Positions 32,110 to 40,773 of a stretch of 41,317 nucleotides of DNA are shown one piece after another. Both the position numbers and the translations under genes were made by a program. The stretch spans positions 1-41,317 of the forward strand of contig WHTS01000051.1 of the NCBI GenBank assembly GCA_009377585.1, given 5' to 3'. The stretch comes from Betaproteobacteria bacterium. Its GTDB lineage: Bacteria; Pseudomonadota; Gammaproteobacteria; Burkholderiales; WYBJ01. Each line of letters opens with the position of its first letter. Within the stretch, counting starts at the first letter, position 1. The notes below the pieces were generated by a model. The model was not told the DNA's origin. It saw only the letters and a list, made by a program, of their open reading frames with translations, and ran no database searches.

Positions 32110-33993
32110 TTAGAGCAGCAGGTTTCGCACGGCCTCCGGATCGATCGGTTTCGCGATATGCTGCTCGAACCCGGCTTTCTTCGCGGCTGCGATGTCTTCG
32201 GGCTGCGCATAGCCGCTGATCGCCACCAGTCGAATCCCGCTTCGCTCGGCACACAATGCGCGCGCGACGTCGTAGCCCGTGAGGCCGGGAAGACCCAAGT
32301 CGCACAGCACGACATCCGGAGGATTCGCGCGCGCCCTTGCAAGTGCCGTAGCGCCGTCGTAGGCGACTTCCGCGGCATGGCCGAACATCGATACCAGCTG
32401 AGCCAACGAGTCGGCCGCATCCTTGTTGTCGTCCACGATCAAGGCACGGCGCGCTTGCGCGGCACGATGACGTGCGGGACTCGGCGCTGCCGGAACATCG
32501 TCGAAGGCAAGCAGCGCTAGGCGCACGGTGAAGGCCGATCCCTGGCCCAATCCCGCGCTCTCGGCCGCGACGCTCCCCTGATGCAATTCGACGATGCCCT
32601 TCACCAGCGCCAGGCCCAGCCCGAGCCCGCCCTCGGTTCGAGCCAGCGATTGCTTGCCTTGCATGAACGGCTCGAACAAGCTCGGCAGCAGGTCGGACGG
32701 AATCCCGGCGCCGGTGTCGCTGATGCGGATCTCGGCCCAGCCATCCACGCTGCGCAGCGAAAGCTCGACCGTGCCTGCCGCGGGCGTGAATTTGGCTGCG
32801 TTCTGCAGCAGGTTGCCGACGAGCTGTGCGATGCGGGTTGCATCCACGCTCGCCCAAATCGGCCGCTCGGGTAGTTGCGCCGACACCGCAATGCCGAACT
32901 GCTGGAAAACCGGCGCATAGTCCTGCATGGTGCGTTGGACCAGCTCGGTCAGATCGGCACGTTCGCGCCGCAGCTCGATCTTGCCGCGCGCGATGCGAGT
33001 CACGTCGAGCAGATCGTCGACCAGGCGGGCGATGTGCTGGGTCTGGCGCTCGATGATCTCGCGCGCGTGGCGGGCTTGCTCGCTGCCCGCGTCGAAGTGA
33101 TTGAGGATGTAGATCGAATTGCGTATCGGTGCGAGCGGATTTCTCAGCTCGTGTGAGAGCATTGCGAGGAACTCGTCCTTGCGCTGGTCGGCCGCCTGCA
33201 GCGCGGCCGTGCGTTCCGCAACCCGGCTCTCGAGCGCTTCGTTGGCTTTGGTCAACTTGTCCTGCGCGGCCAGCAGGTCGGCGTTGACGGCCACGAGGTG
33301 TTTTCTGCTGCCGGACAGAAACGCGATCAAGTCCCGATTCTCGAATCGCAGCTGCAGCGATGCGGTCATCGTGTCGTGTATGCGCTTGCCCAGCACCAGC
33401 ATCGCAACCAGAAAGATCGCCCCCATGGCGGCCATTGCATGGTGGACGTTATCTCCGCCGAAGGAATAACGCGCTATGTTGGGCAGCAGCGCCGACAACG
33501 CGAACAGTACAAACGTCGCGAACATCGGCGTCATTGCAATGATCGCTCCGATCACCATGCCGCCCACGACGAAGGCGATGAAAACCTGGTGGATGATCGA
33601 TTCGGGCGGATACAGCACGAGCGCGGTCGAGCCCCACGCGAGCCCGGATGCAGCTGCGCCGGCCAGCAGGAACACGCGCCATGAAGGCGCGGCCTTGGCC
33701 GTCGGTGATGCCTTCCGATAGAGCATGGCGATCACCATGCGCGCGACCGTCACGGCCACCAGGCCCGCAAGCCAACCGGCCGCCCGCGCCGTCCCGACCG
33801 CGAAGGAAAGCACGAACGCCAGCACGAGACCGTTCAACAGCGCCACGACTTGCGAGACCGGCAGGTTGGCGTAGGCCAGCCGGATCTGCTCCTGGATTAC
33901 TTCGGCGCTGCTGTCGCGGCGGTGTGACGCCTCGTACGTCTCGGTAGACAGGTCGGATGACCGCGGGGCGACTTCGTCCATGGGTTTGCGCAT
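32110..33993 (-). CDS. Hybrid sensor histidine kinase with C-terminal receiver domain
   Basis: This protein of about 627 residues is an inner-membrane kinase. Numbered from the ATG at 33993, it has six predicted membrane helices between about 47 and 202, a coiled coil (about 240-270), a HisKA dimerisation domain with the H-box SHELRNPLAP (His281), and a HATPase domain with NLLQNAAKF, DTGAG and GGLGLGLALVK boxes. It ends in a receiver domain with IVDDNKD, phosphoacceptor Asp565 in VVLCDLGLPG and Lys615. No periplasmic sensor loop of note is seen, so the membrane helices themselves may sense a signal. No cognate response regulator with an output domain is nearby. Start could also be 33981. Confidence 0.9.
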   Translation of the reverse strand: MRKPMDEVAPRSSDLSTETYEASHRRDSSAEVIQEQIRLAYANLPVSQVVALLNGLVLAFVLSFAVGTARAAGWLAGLVAVTVARMVIAMLYRKASPTAKAAPSWRVFLLAGAAASGLAWGSTALVLYPPESIIHQVFIAFVVGGMVIGAIIAMTPMFATFVLFALSALLPNIARYSFGGDNVHHAMAAMGAIFLVAMLVLGKRIHDTMTASLQLRFENRDLIAFLSGSRKHLVAVNADLLAAQDKLTKANEALESRVAERTAALQAADQRKDEFLAMLSHELRNPLAPIRNSIYILNHFDAGSEQARHAREIIERQTQHIARLVDDLLDVTRIARGKIELRRERADLTELVQRTMQDYAPVFQQFGIAVSAQLPERPIWASVDATRIAQLVGNLLQNAAKFTPAAGTVELSLRSVDGWAEIRISDTGAGIPSDLLPSLFEPFMQGKQSLARTEGGLGLGLALVKGIVELHQGSVAAESAGLGQGSAFTVRLALLAFDDVPAAPSPARHRAAQARRALIVDDNKDAADSLAQLVSMFGHAAEVAYDGATALARARANPPDVVLCDLGLPGLTGYDVARALCAERSGIRLVAISGYAQPEDIAAAKKAGFEQHIAKPIDPEAVRNLLL

Positions 33994-34293
33994 CCGTTCA
34001 GCGGTCCGCAGTATCGGTTGACGACAGAGTACCCTGACGATCGCCGGAAGAGCACCCGGAGCGGACCGACGCAAGCTTTGTTGCGTCGATTGGTTTTGCC
34101 CTGGTCGCAGCATACCCGACCGTCGAATCGCCTCGGCGGACGAGTCGATTCATCACGATAAGAAAGGCGCAGTCTGCACCCGCAACGCGGTCAAGCGCTT
34201 GATACGGATCAAGCGAAACGCGACTTCTCACACGGATATTCCTGGGGGGATGAATGCGCAGCAATCGATCGCGATCATCCGGCTCGCATCGCT
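33994..34293. other. Intergenic gap, nothing recognised
   Basis: The 300-base space between the kinase and the GH13 gene, both on the minus strand, shows no convincing ORF, repeat or strong promoter. It has a somewhat lower GC stretch near 34190-34250 (acgcgacttctcacacggat), which may hold the kinase promoter. Confidence 0.4.
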
Positions 34294-36267
34294 TCAAGGT
34301 CCGGCTTCCGAGCCGTGATTGACCAGTACGAGGACCTCGGAAGCAGGCACGTCTCGGATCGGCACGTAGGCCGCACCGTCTTGCGACCGCTCTACGGGGA
34401 TGCGCGAGCCGACGGGATGGGCCACGTTTGCAGACGATCCTCGCGCCGCCTGGGTCGTATTGACGATCACCGTGAGCGCCGTTGCGGGCGCATTGAGACT
34501 CGCGTCGATCAGCACATCACCGCCGCGCGTTTGCGTCCCGTGCGCATTGACGACACACAATGCTTCCTCGTCGCTCAGGATTCGCGACCAGGCGACGAGC
34601 TCGCCGGGTCCGTGGAACACGAACGGCGCGCCGAACAGCGAGATCGGCCGCAAATATTGCCTTCCCTTGCGCAGCACGGGAAAGCGCCTGCGCACGGCGG
34701 CGAGAGCCGCGATACGATGGTAGGTCGTAAACTCCGGATCGAAGCAATGCGCGCCCGCCGTGCCGAACGCTCCGAAGCCCGGCAAGAGCCGATCGAGCGC
34801 TCCGTCCGGCGGCAAACCATTCAGCCCCGCTGCCCGCGGATGCCGAGGACCGAACATGGCCTCGCGCAGATAGCGATCCGCGTGATCGCCGCCTTTCCAG
34901 CCCGGAAGGTACGCGCGCTCTGACGCTTCCGGCCCCGCGAACGACTGTTCGGTTCCGTAGTAGATGCAGGGAATGCCGAGCGTAAATAGCTGCAGGGCGA
35001 CGGCGGCTGCGACCTGATGCTCGGACGCCGCCTCGGCCGAGAAGCGGATCTTCGCGCCGAACACATGGTCGTGGTCGTCGAGGATGGAGACGTGCCGCTG
35101 GCCGAGATTACGATGCGAGCCCATTTCCGCGCTTCCGGCATCGAAGCCGTCGAAGTAGCTGCGGGGATGACCGAGTCCCTTCGCGACGTCGTGCAGGGTG
35201 GGCCGCATGGCGCCGATGTCGAGCGCCGCATCGAGATTGCGTCCCAGCACATCGAGATAGCGATCCTGCGCGAAATCGCCGCCGGCGACCTCCCCTACCA
35301 GCAGGAAACCGGACTTGCCGAGGTTGGCCGCGAACTCCTTGATCGCGCCGCAGAAGTTCCTGCCCTCTTCGAACGACACGTGCTTGAGCGTGTCGATGCG
35401 AAAGCCGTCGCAGTCAGTCAGCGCGATCCAGTAACTGTAGCAGGCAGCGAGGTGATCGAGCACGCCGGGATTGTCCAGCGCCAGATCACGCAGCGTGAAG
35501 AAATCGGTGCGCTTGTGCTCGGCGTGCGGATCCTCGAGGCTACCCGCGCCGAGATCGCCGCTGCCCGCGCGCGTATAGCATCCGGCGTTCTGCAGCTCCT
35601 GCGGCCAGACGCCCTCCTCTTCGTTGCCGACTTCGGGACCGATCCGCTCGCCGTTGCGGCCGAGCCAGGAACCGAAATCGTAGTAGCCCGGAAAGTGGCG
35701 GAAGGCAGGCTCGGCGATTCCGCCGGGATATACCCAATTGAATCCGGTGTGATTGAAAATGATGTCGAGGATGATGCGAATGCCTTTGCGATGCGCCGCA
35801 TCCACCAGCTCGACCAGATCCGCGCGCGTGCCGAAGCGCGCATCGACATCGAGAAAATGCTGGATGCCGTAGCCATGGAAGGTATCCAAGTGCCCGCGCT
35901 GCCTGAAGACGGGGCTCAACCAGATCGCCGTCACACCGAGATCATCGAGGTAGTCGAGCTTCGATTGCACGCCCTTGATCGTGCCGCCCTGCCAGCGATG
36001 CGCGCCGGATTCGGCCCATAGGTCCCAACGCCACTCGCCACCGTCGATGCTCCCGGGGCGGGCCGCGCGGCGGTTGCGCCGATCGAGCAAAGGCCGGGTG
36101 CTTTCCTGGCCATCGCTGAACCGATCGACCAGCAGGAAATAGAGGACTTCGTCACGCCAATCGACCGGCGAAGGAAAGAAGCTTTGCCTGCGCGGGAACG
36201 CGAACTCGCCACGCACGCGCCGCGGAACCGCTTGCGCGAGAACGCTTGCCGCGAACGAGGTCGTCAT
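34294..36267 (-). CDS. GH13 alpha-amylase family glycosidase
   Basis: This 657-residue glycoside hydrolase contains the four conserved GH13 regions: DIIFNH (168-173), GFRIDTLKH with nucleophile Asp292, LLVGEV with acid/base Glu326, and LDDHDHVFG with His399 and transition-state Asp400. The barrel begins at DEVLYFLLVDRFSDG and a beta-sandwich domain follows near 560-650. The whole catalytic triad is present, so it should be active on alpha-glucans, trehalose-type or sucrose-type substrates. No clear signal peptide is seen, suggesting cytoplasmic action. I chose the ATG at 36267 because AGGAG lies 9 bases upstream. No glycogen or maltose genes are adjacent, so its metabolic role is open. Confidence 0.92.
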   Translation of the reverse strand: MTTSFAASVLAQAVPRRVRGEFAFPRRQSFFPSPVDWRDEVLYFLLVDRFSDGQESTRPLLDRRNRRAARPGSIDGGEWRWDLWAESGAHRWQGGTIKGVQSKLDYLDDLGVTAIWLSPVFRQRGHLDTFHGYGIQHFLDVDARFGTRADLVELVDAAHRKGIRIILDIIFNHTGFNWVYPGGIAEPAFRHFPGYYDFGSWLGRNGERIGPEVGNEEEGVWPQELQNAGCYTRAGSGDLGAGSLEDPHAEHKRTDFFTLRDLALDNPGVLDHLAACYSYWIALTDCDGFRIDTLKHVSFEEGRNFCGAIKEFAANLGKSGFLLVGEVAGGDFAQDRYLDVLGRNLDAALDIGAMRPTLHDVAKGLGHPRSYFDGFDAGSAEMGSHRNLGQRHVSILDDHDHVFGAKIRFSAEAASEHQVAAAVALQLFTLGIPCIYYGTEQSFAGPEASERAYLPGWKGGDHADRYLREAMFGPRHPRAAGLNGLPPDGALDRLLPGFGAFGTAGAHCFDPEFTTYHRIAALAAVRRRFPVLRKGRQYLRPISLFGAPFVFHGPGELVAWSRILSDEEALCVVNAHGTQTRGGDVLIDASLNAPATALTVIVNTTQAARGSSANVAHPVGSRIPVERSQDGAAYVPIRDVPASEVLVLVNHGSEAGP

Positions 36268-36403
36268 GGCGTTCAACTCCTGCCTCGCACCTACGCAGTT
36301 CGAGTGCAGGGGCGAGATCGTGACGCGCCTGGCATGGGCAAGTGACGCGTGCACCGCGAGCATACTCTCACCGCACACCGCGACGGCACGGGTCTCCCGG
36401 CGA

Positions 36404-37054
36404 TCAGGCGCGCCTAGTGTAGCGCCGGAGCGCCAGAGGCAGGATGTCTTTCATGTGACGACGCATCTCGTGCATGCCCTCGCCCTCCAAGGCGGCCCCC
36501 CAGGCCGGGGAGTCGCATATCGACGGCGAATCGAGATGACAAGTCACGACATGCTTGTGCGAGCTGCTGCCGGGCGAATCGGCCGGGGTCTTGAACCAGC
36601 GCGCGCGCAGCACGCCCGGAACGGCAGCCAGCCGAGGAAGGTGCTCGGTTTCGATCCATCGATCGAGGCCGGGCTCGAATTCGGCTGCCGAGTTGAACGC
36701 GACGACGAACAGACCCGTGCCTTTCTCGGGCGCCACCTGGTCGCCCGCGCCCATCTGCACGCAGTTGAACCGGCAAAGCCGCGTGCACTTCCCGAGCAGA
36801 ATGCGCTTCGACCAGGGCGAGAAATTCTCCGGCGAAACCGCGCGGTACTCCGGCTTCTTCAGCACGTCGAGGCTTTCGAGGTCGTAGATCGCAAGCGAGA
36901 TGCGCGGATTGGAAACGCCGATCCAGCGCACCGCGTTGAGGAAGCCTGGAATGCGCATCCGCTCCGGGATGTGCTCGGTGTCGTACCAATCGTCGAATTC
37001 ATCCGCGGCCGCACCCGAGGAATCGAAGCCGCCTCCGAGCAGTCCCAGTGGCAT
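36404..37054 (-). CDS. EthD-like two-repeat alpha/beta-barrel protein (second copy)
   Basis: This 216-residue protein repeats the signature of the protein at 5935-6630. FDDWYDTEHIP with RIPGF occurs near the N terminus, and LDRWIETEHLP with VPGVLRARWF about 115 residues later. In the second repeat the Tyr after Trp is Ile. The first domain starts late, so its opening strand may be shorter or the start codon may lie further upstream. The ATG at 37054 has only a weak GGA site. It lies 137 bases downstream of the tRNA-Arg promoter region on the opposite strand and 136 bases before the GH13 start, and is probably monocistronic. Function unknown; ligand binding or small-molecule degradation is plausible. 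Confidence 0.75.
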   Translation of the reverse strand: MPLGLLGGGFDSSGAAADEFDDWYDTEHIPERMRIPGFLNAVRWIGVSNPRISLAIYDLESLDVLKKPEYRAVSPENFSPWSKRILLGKCTRLCRFNCVQMGAGDQVAPEKGTGLFVVAFNSAAEFEPGLDRWIETEHLPRLAAVPGVLRARWFKTPADSPGSSSHKHVVTCHLDSPSICDSPAWGAALEGEGMHEMRRHMKDILPLALRRYTRRA

Positions 37055-37165
37055 TGATGGATCCGTCCATTGCGCGTTGCCCGGGGCTCGAGATCAGTCG
37101 CCGGAGATGCCCCTTGGGGCCGATCATACCGCTCGATCGCCCCGCCGCCGGCCCGGACCGTAGGC

Positions 37166-37195
37166 TTTCGGGCCGCAAAGGCAATCTGCTAGAAT
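37166..37195 (+). promoter_or_regulatory. Probable sigma-70 promoter of tRNA-Arg
   Basis: TAGAAT at 37190-37195 is a good -10 box, placed 11 bases before the first tRNA base, which fits a start site near 37202. A weak TTTCGG at 37166-37171 is the only -35 candidate at 18-base spacing. Confidence 0.5.
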
Positions 37196-37206
37196 CGCTG
37201 CCTCAA

Positions 37207-37283
37207 GCGCCCGTAGCTCAGTTGGATAGAGTACCTGGCTACGAACCAGGGGGTCGTGGGTTCGAATCCTGCCGGGCGCGCCA
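37207..37283 (+). tRNA. tRNA-Arg (anticodon ACG)
   Basis: The 77-base gene folds into a standard cloverleaf. The acceptor GCGCCCG pairs with CGGGCGC. The D arm contains AGCTCAGTTGGATAGAGT. The anticodon stem CCTGG/CCAGG frames the loop CTACGAA, anticodon ACG. The T arm is GTGGG-TTCGAAT-CCTGC, with one G-T-type pair. CCA is encoded at the 3' end. Its 3' end lies 12 bases from the stop of a decayed tyrosine integrase, the usual arrangement after site-specific integration into a tRNA gene. Confidence 0.97.
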
Positions 37284-37295
37284 AAAATCAAGCAC

Positions 37296-37325
37296 TTAGG
37301 CCATTTTCGAGTGGCCTAATTTTTT
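37296..37325 (+). terminator. Intrinsic terminator of tRNA-Arg
   Basis: The stem TTAGGCCA (37296-37303) and TGGCCTAA (37312-37319) pairs over 8 bases with loop TTTTCGAG, followed by six T (37320-37325). This is a clean rho-independent terminator directly after the tRNA. The last codons of the opposite-strand integrase (ATGGCC then TAA) lie inside this hairpin. Confidence 0.88.
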
Positions 37326-38135
37326 CGCTGCAACGCTTTGCAACGCTTTGGGCGTTGCATTGCGTTTGGCAGCGAAGGTTGTGCTCGGAACCCTCAACGT
37401 AGTGAGCACCGGCGTCGAACGTGACGCGTCGATTCTGTTCACTCCGTCGATCAACTCCCCGATTTCGGCCGCGCTGTAGTGCGTAGTGATGCTTCCGTTC
37501 GTGTGGCCGAGAAGCACCTGTCGCGTTTCGAAAGGGACGCCTGCCGCACGTAGCCGCCGACCGAAGGTGTGCTTCAGGTCGTGGATACGCAGGCGCTGAA
37601 ATCCCCAAGGCGCATCCTTCCCGAACCGATCGCGATACTTCCCAGCTGCTCGGGTACGGGCGCTTTGCCATGCGGTGTTGTTCATGCAATCGAGCTTCCT
37701 TCCCCGATAGGTGAAAACGAATTCGGGATGTCTTCCCCGACGTGCGTCGATCACCGATCTTGCCACCGCATTCAGAACGACCAGACGGTCTTCCCGGTTC
37801 TTCACCCCGCTTCGTCCATCCTCGCTGAAGATCGCAGGGATGACGAATACACTGGTTTACAGTTCCTGCACCTCCGCCTCCCAGTCCCACCGGAGAGTGC
37901 ACACCTCTTGTTCCCTCAGCCCGGTATTGACCTTGAAGAGCGCCATCTGGGCGTTGGGATCGGATCGGAGCTCGCCGAAGAGCAGCGTCTGCTCATCCCA
38001 CGACAAGGGGTAGGGCTTCCTCGCCTGGCGATTCCGTTCCATCTCGATCAGTGGCACGGTCTCCATCCCAGGCTGGGTGGTATGTTCATGTGAGGGCGTG
38101 CGGCATGGATGTAACTCGCGTTGAGCAGGACCCAC
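37296..38135 (-). pseudogene. Tyrosine integrase, C-terminal catalytic part, interrupted by one stop codon
   Basis: Reading minus, NTGLREQEVCTLRWDWE gives the first catalytic Arg box, then an in-frame TAA at 37857-37859 interrupts VQEL-stop-TSVFVIPAIFSEDG. The same frame continues as VKNREDRLVVLNAVA, RIHDLKHTFGRRLRAAG (His, Lys and Arg box), LLGHTNGS and ITTHYS with the nucleophile Tyr, to the stop in the tRNA terminator. Apart from that single TAA the sequence fits a phage or island integrase well. Upstream of about 38135 the N-terminal domain is only faintly recognisable (possibly to 38248, in another frame), so more damage exists there. Either half alone would be inactive. The position beside tRNA-Arg marks an integrated element's end. 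Confidence 0.88.
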
Positions 38136-38248
38136 TTCTGGCGTCTATTGCCCGACGAACTGTTTGATGCAAGCGTGTGGTTGCTCGTCGGCTCCGCAAC
38201 AACACGGCGCAAGGCACGTATTGTCCCGTCCGTCCCGACCCGCCACAT

Positions 38249-39155
38249 TCGCCCATCCCCCCTTCAAATCGGTACAGATGGACGAGAAAGGGCTACAAGG
38301 CTTGCCCAGTCACACCCATCCCTATGTGTTCCGAATCTCCTAGCGCGCGAGCCGGCGCGTCTTAACGTTCGATGAGTTTCCAGCGTTAACAGCCTTTTGA
38401 GTGCGAGCGCCAGGAGGAATGCTCAGCGGAGCGGGCAGGACCTTGGAGAAGACCGCGTCCAACCACCTGCAAACATAGTAGGTACGCGGGAAACGACTAT
38501 GCTCGAATCATGCATCGCCCGCAAAGCAAGTACTCATGCGGGTTCGCAAGCGAGAGGAGCTTTTCGAACAGCCGTGACGCAGCCGCCATGACGCCTGATT
38601 GAAATCGGCAGCACTACGTGAAGAGGAGGAAACAACTACTTGAGTCCGCGGGAACGAGAGGATTTTGAACCTCCGACCACCTGCTCCCCATGCAGCAAAT
38701 GAAAGCATTGCATATTGATCAAATGGCACAACACTCGCTGCAACCGTGCATCACTGTGTAGGACGATGCAAGACTTATTCCCGCAAAGCTCCCGCACGCT
38801 ATTGGTTGAGGCTGCGGACCTTTAGCGGATCGTGGTGGAGAGAGACCTCCATCCAAGGAATTGTCCGTCACAGCTGGTCAATGGAGGCGTTCTGGGGGAT
38901 TCAAACGCATAATCCCTCGGACTGCTGCGTCGGGGTTGGCGTCCCCACGGGAAGCCGAAGCTATTCCGATCGTAAATTCAACGACTACGAGCCTGCAGTA
39001 GGGGAAAATCGATCGCCGGCCTAGCCGCCCGCGGCACGCCGTCGGGCGCACCTTTCGCAGGTTGTCTTTTATCTATCCAGGACGCTCGCCTCGAAATTGA
39101 CCGCGCGGCCCTAGATTTGTAATATGGCCGCGTATGACAATCCACAGGGCTGGCG
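38249..39155. other. Decayed island DNA without intact genes
   Basis: About 900 bases have no credible gene. ORFs here are short, have no ribosome sites and no family resemblance. The one recognisable item is a tRNA-Pro 3' fragment at 38641-38695. Base composition is more AT-rich and irregular than the catabolic regions, which fits foreign, degenerating DNA. Confidence 0.6.
38641..38695 (-). other. Orphan tRNA-Pro(GGG) 3' fragment, probable attachment-site relic
   Basis: On the minus strand the segment starts with the anticodon arm CTGC-ATGGGGA-GCAG (anticodon GGG), continues through GGTCGGAGG-TTCAAAA-TCCTCTCG (T arm with one extra A) and ends in an acceptor-like TTCCCGC. The 5' half of a tRNA does not precede it. 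This matches the 3' half of tRNA-Pro(GGG), as left by integration of an element into such a gene. Confidence 0.7.
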
Positions 39156-39413
39156 ATGAAGGTGCTTTCCGTCAGGCTGACCGACAGCGACCAAGCGGTG
39201 CTCGAAAAGGTCAGCGCAGCCACTGGCAAGAGCCAGAGCGAGGTCATCAAGGAGGCGTTGCACCTTTACGCCGAGCGGGCCCCAACCAAGTCCCCAGCAG
39301 AGCTGGCGCGCGAGTTCGGGCTGATCGGCGGATTCGCAGGGCCTGCCGATCTCGCCGAGAACGCTCGCGGCCACCTGCGCAAGCGCATCCGTGCCCGGCG
39401 CAATCGTCGATAG
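39156..39413 (+). CDS. Ribbon-helix-helix antitoxin of a VapBC-type pair
   Basis: This 85-residue protein starts with a ribbon-helix-helix domain: MKVLSVRLTDSDQAVLEKVS forms the strand and first helix, followed by GKSQSEVIKEALHLY. The C-terminal part (about 50-85) is basic and likely wraps the toxin. CopG/VapB-type antitoxins bind their own promoter as dimers and neutralise the toxin. The toxin start lies inside the end of this gene (overlap of 23 bases), the normal coupling for such pairs. A GGCGATGAAGG context gives no strong ribosome site before the ATG at 39156. It belongs to the decayed island after the tRNA. Confidence 0.85.
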   Translation: MKVLSVRLTDSDQAVLEKVSAATGKSQSEVIKEALHLYAERAPTKSPAELAREFGLIGGFAGPADLAENARGHLRKRIRARRNRR

Positions 39414-39795
39414 CGGCGCCCTCGTCGCCTGGTTCAACCGGCGCGACCGGCATCATGCACGGGTTCGCGCCTACCTCGACGGTTTTCGCGGCGAGCTCGT
39501 CACCACTTGGCCGGTTCTGGTCGAAACCGTGCACTTGTTGCCGACGAGGCTGGGGGTGGCATTCCTGCAGTGGGTCAACGCGGGCGGCGTCACGATCCAC
39601 GAAATGCCGCCGGATTCCATCGCCACCATTGCCACCCTGGTTGCCAAGTATGCCGATAACGCGATGGACGTGACCGATGCTTCGCTGCTCTGGCTGGCTG
39701 ACCGGTCTGGCGTGTCGGACATGATTACGATCGACGACGCCCATTTCGCGGCCTACCGCACGCCTGGCGGCAAAGCTTTGCGCAACCTGATTTGA
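39391..39795 (+). CDS. PIN-domain ribonuclease toxin (VapC-like)
   Basis: This 134-residue PIN domain uses a GTG start at 39391 inside the antitoxin gene. Acidic metal residues are Asp7 in IVDSGAL, Glu45 in WPVLVETVHLL, Asp93 and Asp96 in NAMDVTDASLL, and Asp115/Asp116 in ITIDDAHF. Such toxins cut tRNA or rRNA when the antitoxin is degraded. All active-site acids are present, so the toxin is probably functional, unlike most genes around it; toxin-antitoxin pairs are often the last intact genes of decaying islands. Confidence 0.88.
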   Translation: MPGAIVDSGALVAWFNRRDRHHARVRAYLDGFRGELVTTWPVLVETVHLLPTRLGVAFLQWVNAGGVTIHEMPPDSIATIATLVAKYADNAMDVTDASLLWLADRSGVSDMITIDDAHFAAYRTPGGKALRNLI

Positions 39796-40287
39796 CCTCG
39801 CATCAGGTTAAAGGCCGGCACAGCATCCAGTCCGCCGAATCCCTGCTCTCGGCAGCAACTGCATCGTCAAGCCAAACGTCAGCTTTCCTGGTGTTCAACG
39901 GTTCAACGGTCGCGGTCTGTGAACCGCGACGGGCTCTGGCCGACCCGTTGCAGAAATGGCGGTTCACCCGAAGCGGCCGCACAAATCAGGGCGTCGATGC
40001 ACCCAGCCTGAGAAGGTCATCAGTAGAAATGTCAGCAGTGGCGGCGCGGAACCCATGCCAGGAGTCTACCGTCAGCTGTCGTCCGAGTTTCTGGACCACG
40101 CGGGTGAGTTGAAATTGTCGATGTCCGAGGTCCAGGTGACCGATTTCGTTCACTCGGCCGCCCGCGCGTCACGGTGCGCTTTACGCTCGCGCCCGGTGCA
40201 GCCTCGCGGGTGACATCGGATGCCTGATGTCACCACTCTTCGATAGAGGCGTATGACGTATATCCGATCGATGGAGGCCCGGAACCC
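39796..40287. other. Gap without recognisable genes
   Basis: Nearly 500 bases between the toxin gene and the cupin remnant hold several overlapping ORFs in both strands, none with family similarity or a good ribosome site. It is probably decayed sequence. Confidence 0.45.
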
Positions 40288-40621
40288 ATGAAGACCCAAC
40301 CGTTTGTTGTAAGCCCCAGGACTACGATCGACCACTGAGCGTGCTGGGCACAAAGATCACCGTGCTTGCATCGAATGCCGCGACTCACGGTTACGAGATC
40401 ACGCTGCAGGAAGGCGAAGAAGGGTCCTGGCCGCCGCCGCATAGCCACGACTGGGATGAGTCATTCTACGTGCTCAGAGGCAATGTCGAGATCAGCTTCG
40501 AAGACGAATCGATGAAGACGAATCGATCCGGTGCGGCACTGGTACGCTCGTGCATTTTCCGGCCGACACCAGGCTCACTCCGGTTTCACGCACGATCGGG
40601 ACAGACGAGATCCGTGGATGA
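40288..40621 (+). pseudogene. Cupin-domain protein, two frameshifts
   Basis: The gene starts at 40288 with GGAGG upstream: MKTQPFVVSPRTTIDH. A first shift near 40335 moves the frame to PLSVLGTKITVLASNAATHGYEIT, and the cupin motif 1 follows as PPHSHDWDESFYVLRG with two His, one Asp/Glu-type ligand and the G. A second shift is caused by an exact 14-base tandem duplication (gaagacgaatcgat at 40500-40513 and 40514-40527). Without the duplication the frame reads FEDESIRCGTGTLVHFPAD, normal cupin sequence, to a stop at 40619-40621. The intact protein would be about 105 residues. Single-domain cupins often bind metals for small-molecule oxidation or isomerisation. Confidence 0.82.
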
Positions 40622-40773
40622 GATGATTTTCTCGTTCACACACACCCAGCCGATGCCATCTCATGCGGTTCAGTTCAACAGGTTTTGTCTGCCGTGCAGA
40701 GCCACGACAGATAAAACACTATTCGTTAAGCCGCATCCGGCTGGCGTGGTCTGGATGAGTTAGGAGGTTGAAG

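Noticed and set aside
38746-39024. 92-codon ORF in the island
   Set aside because: No ribosome site, odd composition and no family resemblance; treated as decayed DNA.
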